This document shows positions 15,551-23,091 of a stretch of 29,690 nt of DNA, one piece after another. A model generated the notes under the pieces. It was not told the origin of the DNA, ran no database searches, and worked only from the letters and a program-made list of their open reading frames with translations. This DNA is from an uncultured Fidelibacterota bacterium (GTDB taxonomy: Bacteria > Marinisomatota > Marinisomatia > Marinisomatales > UBA1611), in assembly GCA_913041325.1 (NCBI GenBank), contig CAJWHU010000006.1:1-29690 (forward strand), written 5' to 3'. Each line of letters begins with the position of its first letter. The stretch's first letter is position 1. A program made the translations under genes and the position numbers.

Positions 15551-17119
15551 ATGTTAGTTAAAAACAAAAACTCATTTTTAATTTATGTAGGGGCTCTTTT
15601 GTTTGGGCTCATTATACTTAACGTTACAGCAAGAGATCTATTTTACCGGTATGACCTAACAGACAATAAAAAGTTCTCTCTTTCATCTTCAAGCAAAACT
15701 ATCGTATCGAAGCTGGATGATCGCTTAACAATGAAAGTATACTTCTCAGATGACTTGCCTAATGAGCTGGGTAATACAAGAAGGTTCTTGCAGGATATAC
15801 TGGAAGAATACAGAGCAAAGTCCAACTATGTAAACTTTTTCTTTCATGACCCAGAGTCCGATACTGATCTTGAGGAACAAGCTCGAAAGGATGGGATCCA
15901 GCCGGTACAGATGCAAGCTCTAGAGAATGATGAAATGGTTGTCAAAAAGGTCTATCTGGGAATGGTTTTACTTTATGAAAACAAAAAAGAAATCATACCA
16001 TTAATACAGTCCACTGCAGGTCTAGAGTACATGATTAGCACGAAGATTAAATCTCTTATTAATCTTGATAAGAAAACCGTTGGCATTATGCATCTTGACC
16101 AAGAAAATCAACCTAAAACTGAAAATCTTACTTCGCAATTAAATCAGCATTATAATTTTAGAGCACTTAATCCAAAAGATAAGCTCCCAAATAATGTAGA
16201 TGTCATCCTCATAACTGGTGCCACAGATTCAATTGATACTTCTGCTTACAACAATCTAAATGAATTTTTGGCCTCTGGTAAAAAGATTTTACTAACCCAG
16301 AGCGGAGTTAATGCTGATATCCAAACGCAGCAAGCGACACCAATAAACTCCAACATATTTGACTTGCTGCTAGCCCATAGGCTAAAATTAAATAAAAACT
16401 TAGTTCTTGACTCTAAGTGTGGTAATGTTCAGGTGCAACAATCTGTCGGGCTCTTTAGAATGAATAGGGCAGTTCAGTATCCTTTCTTCCCTGTAATTGA
16501 CCGTTTTAATAATGAGGACTCCACAGCAAATATAATTGTTGATAACCTGGAACAAGTCTTGCCACTTTTCCCAAGCGAAATAGTAATTGATACTGTTGAG
16601 AATAGTATAGTGTCTAGCGTAATACCGTTATTTAGCTCGTCGGACAATAGTGGGCTGATGGAGTCCAATTTCATTTTAAGCCCAGATCCACAACAAAATC
16701 CGTTCATAAAGATGCTTGGACAAAAAGGAAAGATTATTGCTGCCACCTCAAAGTTAGCAAACGGTGGTGAGCTCATGTTAATCTCCGATTCAAGATTTTT
16801 AAGCGACGAGGGTGGTATGTCCATACCGGATAACATAGTTTTTTTAATGAACACCGTTGATTATCTCGCCGGCGATAAGGATCTCATATCCTTACGATCA
16901 AGAGAAATCAGCTCGCGACCCTTAGATATCCTTGGTCTTACGGACCAAGAGGAGGCATCTCTATCGCAAGAGATGAAAGATAAAATGAAGAATAAAATCA
17001 AAAAAAGATGGAAGTTCATTAATTTAGCCTTGCCGTCATTTTTGATAATCGGTTTTGGAATATTTCGATTTCGTAAGGATAAGAATCAAGCGGAGGTACT
17101 AAAACAGATATATGACTAA
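15551..17119 (+). CDS. gldG: GldG-like ABC transporter auxiliary protein
   Basis: A 522-residue membrane protein. TM1 covers about 9-26 (YVGALLFGLIILNV), followed by RYDLTDNKKFSLSSSSK, the conserved junction of GldG proteins. A long extracytoplasmic domain (about 40-490) carries Rossmann-like strands, for example VKVYF-like MKVYFSDDLP and VDVILITGATDSIDT. A second TM lies near 492-508 with a basic cytoplasmic tail. Length matches the family. It starts 4 nt after the permease, and its end overlaps the DUF4340 gene by 8 nt, so expression is probably coupled. The role is thought to be substrate handling or assembly for the GldA/F pump; direct biochemical knowledge is limited. Confidence 0.88.
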   Translation: MLVKNKNSFLIYVGALLFGLIILNVTARDLFYRYDLTDNKKFSLSSSSKTIVSKLDDRLTMKVYFSDDLPNELGNTRRFLQDILEEYRAKSNYVNFFFHDPESDTDLEEQARKDGIQPVQMQALENDEMVVKKVYLGMVLLYENKKEIIPLIQSTAGLEYMISTKIKSLINLDKKTVGIMHLDQENQPKTENLTSQLNQHYNFRALNPKDKLPNNVDVILITGATDSIDTSAYNNLNEFLASGKKILLTQSGVNADIQTQQATPINSNIFDLLLAHRLKLNKNLVLDSKCGNVQVQQSVGLFRMNRAVQYPFFPVIDRFNNEDSTANIIVDNLEQVLPLFPSEIVIDTVENSIVSSVIPLFSSSDNSGLMESNFILSPDPQQNPFIKMLGQKGKIIAATSKLANGGELMLISDSRFLSDEGGMSIPDNIVFLMNTVDYLAGDKDLISLRSREISSRPLDILGLTDQEEASLSQEMKDKMKNKIKKRWKFINLALPSFLIIGFGIFRFRKDKNQAEVLKQIYD

Positions 17120-17678
17120 AACAACAAAATATAGTTTAGGAGCGTTGGGCTTAATTTTCCTCCTATTTTTGTATAATAGGAACACGCAGAACTCATTACA
17201 GGTTAGTGGAGTTAGTATTTTTGAGGGTGAACGTGATGATGTTTACAGAATATTATTAACTGAAGACAAAAAATCTATTGATCTCGTAAGAAATGATTCA
17301 ACCTGGAGCATCGTAGGCAACGACTCGCTGGTTACCAGAGAATCGCAAATTGATAAGGTATTTGACAGACTTCTTATGGTGAAAAAAGAGTCCATAAGGA
17401 CATCAAAAAAAGAAAAATGGGAAAAATTTGGTGTCGATGATTCATTAGGTAGGCACATTAAAATTTTCGACAGAAACGATAATTTAATCCTGCACTATAT
17501 TTTCGGTAATTCAGGGTCTGACTTTCAGCATAACTATGTAAGAGAAAACTTATCCAACGATGTTTACAGAACCGATGACAACGTCTATTTTCTACTAAAT
17601 TGTAACCCCACCTACTGGGGGGAGAAGCCGCCTAAGCCAACCCCTGCTGTTGCTGATAGCGTCAAAACATTAGAGTGA
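17112..17678 (+). CDS. DUF4340 membrane-anchored protein
   Basis: A 188-residue protein with one N-terminal transmembrane helix (about 7-20, YSLGALGLIFLLFLY) and an extracytoplasmic domain. The pattern IDLVRNDSTWSIVG, then KVFDRLLMVKKESI, then WEKFGVDDSLGRHIKIFD is typical of DUF4340, which commonly sits beside GldG-type ABC genes. Many DUF4340 proteins carry two or more repeats; this one has about one. It overlaps gldG by 8 nt and ends the cluster. The tail is proline-rich (GEKPPKPTPA). It probably belongs to the same transporter complex; its molecular role is not established. Confidence 0.82.
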   Translation: MTKTTKYSLGALGLIFLLFLYNRNTQNSLQVSGVSIFEGERDDVYRILLTEDKKSIDLVRNDSTWSIVGNDSLVTRESQIDKVFDRLLMVKKESIRTSKKEKWEKFGVDDSLGRHIKIFDRNDNLILHYIFGNSGSDFQHNYVRENLSNDVYRTDDNVYFLLNCNPTYWGEKPPKPTPAVADSVKTLE

Positions 17679-17736
17679 TCTGATAATGAGCTTCAAGAAT
17701 TATTGTCTTATATATTTTAAGTAAGCAACAGTCTAA

Positions 17737-18114
17737 TTGAAAAGTTCAAATAAGCAAATTATGGTTGTCGGGGATAGAATTCTTATTACCCCTGACACAG
17801 GAGAGAAAAAGTCACCGGCTGGTCTATATCTACCCCCTAGTGTTGTTGAGAAACAAGAAGTTAGAGGAGGAATTGTTGTTGAAGTAGGACCAGGTATAGC
17901 AATGGGTAGTCCTGAAGGTAGCTTTGATGAACCTTGGAAAGAAAGTAAACAAAGTATAAAATATATTCCTACTCAGGTTGAAATTGGAGACTATGCATTA
18001 TTCCTTGGGAAAGCGAGTATTGAAATAAAAATTGAAAAAAAGGATTATCTTATCGTCCCGCAAACAGCTATTTTAATCCTAATAAGAGATGATCTAGATG
18101 TTGTTTTATCCTAA
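17737..18114 (+). CDS. GroES-like co-chaperonin paralogue (no groEL nearby)
   Basis: A 125-residue Cpn10-fold protein. MVVGDRILITPD (9-20), a mobile-loop region with KSPAGLYLPP (25-34), VVEVGPG (47-53), VEIGDYALFLGKASIEI (81-97) and DYLIVPQTAILILIRD (103-118) follow the GroES order. Compared with canonical GroES (about 95 residues) it has extra residues around 56-80 that include DEPWKES. The mobile loop reads LYL where GroES has a hydrophobic IVL-type GroEL-binding tripeptide. I prefer the TTG start because it keeps the strand before VVGDR, although an ATG at 17761 is possible; neither has a good ribosome site. No groEL is visible in the window, so this is likely a specialised paralogue. It converges with the sirtuin gene, their stop codons overlapping. 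Confidence 0.8.
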   Translation: MKSSNKQIMVVGDRILITPDTGEKKSPAGLYLPPSVVEKQEVRGGIVVEVGPGIAMGSPEGSFDEPWKESKQSIKYIPTQVEIGDYALFLGKASIEIKIEKKDYLIVPQTAILILIRDDLDVVLS

Positions 18115-18812
18115 TTTGGCCGTAAAATTTTTAAAAGCTTATCCAACCCCTTGCTTGCGATATCTCTTATCTTTACGTCAAAAACACTATTAAAGTTACC
18201 CTCCTCGGGATTTATGTCAACACAAAGTGCTCCACTATTTTTAGCAAGGTTAATATAGCCCGCAGCAGGCCATACCAAGCCGCTAGTTCCTATACTAACG
18301 AATAAATCACAATCAGAGATTATAGCCGCTGCCCTATTCATGATTTTATGGTCAAGCGAGTCTTCAAACCATACAATGTCAGGCCGAAGCCATGATCCGC
18401 ATTTGCACATTCTTTTGACATACTTATAGTTTTCTAAATCGTTAATTGTATAATTGTCCTCATCACATCTTAGTCGCCAAAGGGATCCGTGTAGCTCTAA
18501 AACATTTTTAGAATATGCTCGTTGATGCATACCATCAATATTTTGCGTTATTATGTCTACCTGGCCTAATTCATTCTCTAAATTTTTTATAATTTGATGT
18601 CCATTATGTGGGGTGGCTTCAAGAGCTTCCATTCTTCTTTTTTCATGGAAGTCTAATACACCTATAGGGTCTGTTTCAAATGCCTCTTGGCAGGCTACAT
18701 CTCGCCATTTATAACTATCCCATATTCCTCCCTCCCCTCTGTATGTGTGTATCCCTGACTCTGCGGACATGCCAGCACCGGTAAAAAATACAATTTTTTC
18801 ATCCTTTCTCAT
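18111..18812 (-). CDS. SIR2-family NAD-dependent protein deacylase
   Basis: A 233-residue sirtuin that removes acyl groups from lysines using NAD+. GAGMSAESGI (12-21) binds NAD, TYRGEGG (23-29) follows, TQNIDGMH (89-96) carries the catalytic N91 and D93, and H108 in ELHGSL is the general base. Class III sirtuins such as CobB have a Tyr-x-x-Arg pair for succinyl or malonyl groups; here the positions are H56 and R59, so the Tyr is changed. The zinc site looks reduced: C116 then C135 and C137, without the usual first Cys-x-x-Cys pair. Both changes could alter specificity or stability. It is last in the minus-strand series and overlaps the GroES-like gene tail to tail by 4 nt. Confidence 0.9.
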   Translation of the reverse strand: MRKDEKIVFFTGAGMSAESGIHTYRGEGGIWDSYKWRDVACQEAFETDPIGVLDFHEKRRMEALEATPHNGHQIIKNLENELGQVDIITQNIDGMHQRAYSKNVLELHGSLWRLRCDEDNYTINDLENYKYVKRMCKCGSWLRPDIVWFEDSLDHKIMNRAAAIISDCDLFVSIGTSGLVWPAAGYINLAKNSGALCVDINPEEGNFNSVFDVKIRDIASKGLDKLLKILRPN

Positions 18813-18827
18813 TTTGATTTAAATAAA

Positions 18828-18844
18828 GTGACAACAGTAGTCAC
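18828..18844 (-). terminator. Short hairpin between the lipoprotein and sirtuin genes
   Basis: GTGAC and GTCAC pair around a 7-nt loop, followed on the minus strand by TTTATTTAAAT. It lies 10 nt after the lipoprotein stop. A 5-bp stem gives at best partial termination, and the sirtuin start is only 16 nt away, so it may instead shape the messenger RNA. Confidence 0.25.
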
Positions 18845-18853
18845 AATTGCATT

Positions 18854-19360
18854 TTATTTTTCATAATCCAAATTAGTCCTCAAGTCATTCACAATTTTTT
18901 CAATATCGTTTCTAAAATTTTCATCCTTGTAATAATCAATATATTCTTCCCCATTGAAGACCTGATTTTTGACCTCTAGATAGCAATCGTAGCGAAATTT
19001 ATTGTATAAATCGTAGGTACCTGATTTTATCCTTCCAGTAATATAAATTCTGGTTCTGGCTTCAAGAAACCCTTTTCCTAGTTCATCAGTGTTTGGATCC
19101 CTTATTTTCCATCTAGTTGTCATGTAAGAAGAAATTGGACCATTATCAAAATACTCAATCTGATAATTATACCTTAACAAAATCTCTTCAATTAGTTCTT
19201 GAAAATTATCTGTGCCTGCTCTACCAAGGTAATACTTGTTTACATTCTCAGAATTTCTTTTTACAAATGGTGCTAGATGCAAGCATCCCAACTCAAATAA
19301 AAAAAATGATAATAGAAATAGGTATTTGGGATTCCTTGATAGTCCAAAGCGAGTTGCCAT
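18854..19360 (-). CDS. Putative lipoprotein of unknown function
   Basis: A 168-residue protein with a hydrophobic signal (residues 13-24, YLFLLSFFLFEL) ending at C26 in FELGC. The LGC part fits a lipobox, but glutamate at -3 is unusual, so lipidation is probable rather than certain. The mature part has a helix (LIEEILLRYNYQIEYF), then strands with SSYMTTRWKIRDP, ARTRIYITGRIKSG and YDCYLEVKNQVFNG, and a final amphipathic helix. It resembles the protein at 2449-2892 in order of elements. It begins 42 nt after the end of the membrane module and may belong to the same transcript. No family recognised with confidence. Confidence 0.65.
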   Translation of the reverse strand: MATRFGLSRNPKYLFLLSFFLFELGCLHLAPFVKRNSENVNKYYLGRAGTDNFQELIEEILLRYNYQIEYFDNGPISSYMTTRWKIRDPNTDELGKGFLEARTRIYITGRIKSGTYDLYNKFRYDCYLEVKNQVFNGEEYIDYYKDENFRNDIEKIVNDLRTNLDYEK

Positions 19361-19402
19361 ATCCGCTAGATCGACATTTGGTCAAAATTGAATAGCACTG
19401 TT

Positions 19403-20239
19403 TTAATTCGTAGACGTCGGTAGTTTTTTTCGGTCCTTGATTGCAGAATAAACCAATAAAATGACCATTAACAGCAGTATCCAGATTGTAGCATGGTGGT
19501 ATTGACCACCTGAATACTTAATCAGATCGGTAAACCTACCAATAAGTAAGGATATTCTACCCATCACTGCAAAGCCAAAAGAAGCGCCAAAAGAGATCAT
19601 TAAAAAATATATCCCCAACTTAGTTATTTTACCAAAATTTCCTTTATGCTCTCTAGAAAAGAAAAAATATAGTAAGCCGGTTATGGTTCCAACAAAAATT
19701 ATTAGGTTGTTAAAATGTGATTGCCCAAGTAGACTAAAGAAAGGAAGTTCAGTTCCTACTATGGGCATAATAGTTCCTTTAACCTGGCCCAAAACATTAG
19801 AGTTTAGGTACCCATATGCCCTCAAGCCAGCAGCCATTCCTACGGTGTAAGCAATCCCCCATCTGGCCATCCAATTAAACGGTCCATATAAACTCAGTAA
19901 CATCATAACACCTAAGCCTAAAGGTATAAGGTATATTAGGTCAATATCATGGCCTTTATCGATGCCTCCCGGAGGAAAAACACTACCTGCAAAAATACTA
20001 AGAAGATCATAGATCCTATACCATAAACCATCTTCCGCGTAATTTTTTGATGGAAATAATCTACCGAATAGGTTTGGTTGTATTTGGGTCCAGAAAAATA
20101 TGGACATCCAATAGCCGGCGGATACACCAACAAAAATATGTTCTGCAACCTTATAGAATGGATTATCTTTATATAAAAATGAAAAGATTGACAGCGTTAA
20201 AAACACTGCTATCCAAACTCCAAAAGTTTCCATGCTCAT
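19403..20239 (-). CDS. Polytopic membrane protein, last gene of the MutL/DUF6754 module
   Basis: A 278-residue protein with six or seven predicted membrane helices (about 5-22, 33-50, 101-118, 126-143, 177-194, 206-236, 250-267). The first loop FLYKDNPFYKVAEHIFVGVS looks like a conserved motif, and a Pro/Gly-rich loop (FPPGGIDKGHD) lies near 88-98. There are no nucleotide-binding or redox motifs. It starts 3 nt after the stop of the TM-soluble-TM gene, so it is translated with the module. It probably supplies a membrane subunit. I do not recognise a named family, and its function is unknown. Confidence 0.75.
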   Translation of the reverse strand: MSMETFGVWIAVFLTLSIFSFLYKDNPFYKVAEHIFVGVSAGYWMSIFFWTQIQPNLFGRLFPSKNYAEDGLWYRIYDLLSIFAGSVFPPGGIDKGHDIDLIYLIPLGLGVMMLLSLYGPFNWMARWGIAYTVGMAAGLRAYGYLNSNVLGQVKGTIMPIVGTELPFFSLLGQSHFNNLIIFVGTITGLLYFFFSREHKGNFGKITKLGIYFLMISFGASFGFAVMGRISLLIGRFTDLIKYSGGQYHHATIWILLLMVILLVYSAIKDRKKLPTSTN

Positions 20240-20242
20240 TTA

Positions 20243-21097
20243 TCAATCTTCCCTAATTTTATTTTGCCTATTTCGCTCAATAAAGTAACCAATATTGCCA
20301 AATATAATGAAGATCACTATTACAAGGTGAGCCACAGACTGTGCGTCCATACCGCTTGTGCCAATCCCTTTTACACCAATTAATGCCTCATATTCCGCAG
20401 CACCTGGCATACCAGCTAAGACTCCTTGGAGCTGGCCTGCTTGAACATATGGCATGACCTCATTTACCTGGATAGAGGTAGTTCCAGTTGTCATCTTGAT
20501 GTCAGTGGCATCAACAGCAAACTGTACCCACTCTATTGTTCCAGGGTATCCAGCTGATGCGGAGAATAAGAAGTCGAAATCTTCAAACTTATTAATGCCA
20601 TCCATCATTGGAATCTCGGTTACTTTAGTTCCCCGTGCATCTATTGTGTATAGCTTTCTAATATCACTTACTATGCCCTTAACAACGGCTTCGTTACCGG
20701 GTCTAAAGCCTAGTAGCACATAGTCTTCCCCATAGGTTAAACCGAATTCTTTGACTGCTACCTCTTCAAGTGCCTCTTCAGCCATAAATAAACCATCGGC
20801 CCATAAGCATACTATATATACTTTGTGTCCATTTCTAAACAAATGTCTCAAAACAGATGTAGTCATTGGGTGAATTTCAGGCTTGGTACTAGGCCCATAC
20901 TCGCAGGATACTAAAACTTTTGAATTGGGTTTTAAATTATCAATTGAATCATATGCTTGTTTCGTGGTAGCTGTTGCTCTGATTGGCAAGGAAATTGGAT
21001 AAAGAAGCGGAAGCAGCACAACAATACCAATAGTTAAAAATATCCACCTTCTGTCTACTTTGCCAAGTTTAAGGATTAGTTCAATTAGATTGTTCAT
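20243..21097 (-). CDS. Membrane-anchored protein with Rossmann-like soluble domain (module)
   Basis: A 284-residue protein with a transmembrane helix at about 19-37, a soluble domain at 45-250 and a second helix at 257-273, followed by a basic tail. The soluble part has alternating strands and helices: SKVLVSCEYGPS, then HKVYIVCLWADGL, then GEDYVLLGFRPGNEAVVKGI. GMPGAAEYEAL near 229-239 and GTSGMDAQSV just before the last helix stand out. The DAQS-then-helix ending resembles the GQDM-then-helix ending of the DUF6754-like neighbour. The first base of its ATG is the last base of the upstream stop (TAATG), so the two are translationally coupled. Probably a receptor-like or catalytic subunit of the same membrane complex; no activity can be assigned. 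Confidence 0.75.
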   Translation of the reverse strand: MNNLIELILKLGKVDRRWIFLTIGIVVLLPLLYPISLPIRATATTKQAYDSIDNLKPNSKVLVSCEYGPSTKPEIHPMTTSVLRHLFRNGHKVYIVCLWADGLFMAEEALEEVAVKEFGLTYGEDYVLLGFRPGNEAVVKGIVSDIRKLYTIDARGTKVTEIPMMDGINKFEDFDFLFSASAGYPGTIEWVQFAVDATDIKMTTGTTSIQVNEVMPYVQAGQLQGVLAGMPGAAEYEALIGVKGIGTSGMDAQSVAHLVIVIFIIFGNIGYFIERNRQNKIRED

Positions 21098-21915
21098 TAT
21101 TCACCTATGTAGGACCTCTCAATACCAAGTATATACCTGATTGAGGTGCCAAAAATTCCTAAGCCAATTCCTATCATTATGGATCTTGCACCAGCAACAT
21201 TGGGGTTTTTATAGATCCACTCCTGGAGGTAAGGCAGATAAAAAAGACCAGGCTGGTCTACGGGCCATCCCATATAAAGCCCAAGCAACGAGACAAGAGC
21301 TATTCCAGAAATTACAGTTATGGCTGTGGTTAGCTTATTCTTATAAATACCGTTTATAGCAATCCCCGAAACAAGAACCAGAAGATACATTACAAACCAG
21401 CTGGATATGTTGCTCCCTAGAGGAACGCGGCCAATCATTATTATGATCCCGGAAACGAGTAGTAAAGTTGCTTCAAAATTTCTAATCCTAAAGGCTCTAT
21501 AGGAGGCAGAGGCAACGTAAAATGCAAGCAGAGCAAACATGGTTGCTTGCATAGGAGCAAACATATAATTAAACATCCATTTAAAAAGCGTACCCTTGCC
21601 CGTCACATGAGTACCCCACTCTACATCTGGATTACCCTTATAAAAGAAACCAGCTATTATTGCAAAAATTAAGCCACCAACGGCAAACAAACTATACTCC
21701 CAACCGGATTGCTTTGTGAGTATTTTCTGCATTTGAAGTTTAAGTAAATTGAATCCTCCCAAAAATATGGCAAAGCTTGCAAGAATATCAAACCACTGGG
21801 TCGCATCATCATCTATAAAACTTTTCATACCTGGTTGGTCAGTAAACCAGCCAAACAGAGTTAAAAAACCTATGACTGATACTATTAATATTGGTATTTG
21901 TCTTTTCCAGAGCAT
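21097..21915 (-). CDS. Eight-TM membrane protein (module)
   Basis: A 272-residue hydrophobic protein with about eight helices (7-24, 42-60, 74-92, 115-136, 147-164, 172-190, 196-215, 244-262). The stretch YMFAPMQATMFALLAFYVAS followed by SYRAFRIRNFEATLLL looks like the conserved core. A loop at 25-40 (TDQPGMKSFIDDDATQ) and one at 217-240 (WPVDQPGLFYLPYLQEW) share a DQPG string. It lies 2 nt from the preceding DUF6754-like gene and overlaps the next gene by one base. It has no ABC, MFS or SMR signature that I can see. Likely the main channel or scaffold subunit of the module. Confidence 0.75.
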   Translation of the reverse strand: MLWKRQIPILIVSVIGFLTLFGWFTDQPGMKSFIDDDATQWFDILASFAIFLGGFNLLKLQMQKILTKQSGWEYSLFAVGGLIFAIIAGFFYKGNPDVEWGTHVTGKGTLFKWMFNYMFAPMQATMFALLAFYVASASYRAFRIRNFEATLLLVSGIIIMIGRVPLGSNISSWFVMYLLVLVSGIAINGIYKNKLTTAITVISGIALVSLLGLYMGWPVDQPGLFYLPYLQEWIYKNPNVAGARSIMIGIGLGIFGTSIRYILGIERSYIGE

Positions 21916-21917
21916 TG

Positions 21918-22781
21918 TTACCTGACAGTTAGGATACTCAAAATATCTAGATTAATTAATTGCAAGTCGAATAAAAGTCTCAACAGCACCCCACCAACAA
22001 TAAGGGCTATAATAACCAACTTAATCATATCCTGCCCTTTCACACCACCCACCAATTCTGGTTTTTCGGAGAGATAAGCACTGGCCGCAAAAAACTCCTC
22101 ACCGATAAGGGTATAGTCGCAGGCAGTTACAAAAAATGGTATCTGGGTTGGGGAGGCAGTACCTGCAATTTGAATTGCTCCGATCGAGTTACCCGTTTCT
22201 GCGAGAATTAGGGATTCAGCATAAAATTTGCCCATGTATATACAGGCTGCTGGCTTTTCCCTGACCATTATTCCATTGACACCAGCGGCATAGGCAAATT
22301 GTTCATCGGTAACATAATGCACCATGTCTTCGTGAAACATATCAGGCCGACCTTCTATCAGATATGATTCTTTGCACGCTTCTCTAGCTGCTTTCATAAC
22401 AATCGCTCTTGAAACTGGAACATTTAGAGGGGTTTCATACCTTGCAGTCATTTTTGAAACATGACCAAGTACGATAACTCCAGCTACGGTCTCAACCTGA
22501 TCCATGTCCTGTATACCGGGAACGTATAATACGGGTTTACCCATTTCGGTGGATCTGCCCACTGCCTCTTCGACTGCCTTCAGGCCAGGGATTGTTCTTA
22601 AAAATATACTTTCACCTCTTTTGGCCTTTCTTGTGTAAAAAATTAATATTCCACCAAATGCCATAATGGTTATGAACATGACGATGCGCTCTTCAATGAA
22701 AAAGGGGCTTCCAGAAGCCCAAAACAGGGCAAAGGAAAAAGATATTAAAAGAGCTCCTATAAAAAATTCACGATCATTCAT
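21918..22781 (-). CDS. DUF6754-like membrane protein (module)
   Basis: A 287-residue protein with two N-terminal membrane helices (7-23, 33-50), a conserved soluble domain (65-245) and one C-terminal helix (252-270). The soluble domain carries EEAVGRSTEMGKPVLYVPGI, ETVAGVIVLGHVSKMTARYE, HYVTDEQFAYAAGVNGIMVR, FYAESLILAETG and ACDYTLIGEEFFAASAYLS, the pattern I recall for DUF6754. The density of conserved acidic and glycine residues suggests a real active or binding site. Its ATG overlaps the upstream stop by 4 nt (ATGA). Family assignment is from memory; function is unknown in the literature I know. Confidence 0.8.
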   Translation of the reverse strand: MNDREFFIGALLISFSFALFWASGSPFFIEERIVMFITIMAFGGILIFYTRKAKRGESIFLRTIPGLKAVEEAVGRSTEMGKPVLYVPGIQDMDQVETVAGVIVLGHVSKMTARYETPLNVPVSRAIVMKAAREACKESYLIEGRPDMFHEDMVHYVTDEQFAYAAGVNGIMVREKPAACIYMGKFYAESLILAETGNSIGAIQIAGTASPTQIPFFVTACDYTLIGEEFFAASAYLSEKPELVGGVKGQDMIKLVIIALIVGGVLLRLLFDLQLINLDILSILTVR

Positions 22782-23086
22782 TTTCTTGCTCTATGCTCAA
22801 TGGCTTTTAATAATCTCTCAATATTACCAGGCTCTTCAAAAACCTCTACAGTTCTGTAATAATTCTCGGCCTGAATAAACGCGTTAATTATGGGGCCAAA
22901 AAATACAAGTACGTGGCTTCCTAAAAGTGATAGGGGCTTAGTCATTTCCAGAAAAAAGACTGCAGGAGTCTCTAGGCCATGCTTACAAATTTTGTCAGCT
23001 ATTTTTTCTAGGAAAATTAAATCATTATCAGATGAAATGTCATCAGACCTTGGATGTTTGCTCGTTGTCTCTTTTTTAGTGGCCAT
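22778..23086 (-). CDS. 102-residue helical protein (module), unknown function
   Basis: A small protein with a charged, disordered start (1-20, Ser/Asp/Lys-rich), then helices. Residues 41-70 (TPAVFFLEMTKPLSLLGSHV, then LVFFGPIINAF) are moderately hydrophobic with a central Pro and Gly and could be a re-entrant or peripheral membrane helix. The tail is amphipathic and ends IEHRARK. It starts 5 nt after the KOW gene and overlaps the DUF6754-like gene by 4 nt, so its place in the module is firm although no domain is recognised. It may be an adaptor between the cytosolic and membrane subunits. Confidence 0.7.
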   Translation of the reverse strand: MATKKETTSKHPRSDDISSDNDLIFLEKIADKICKHGLETPAVFFLEMTKPLSLLGSHVLVFFGPIINAFIQAENYYRTVEVFEEPGNIERLLKAIEHRARK

Positions 23087-23091
23087 ATTAC

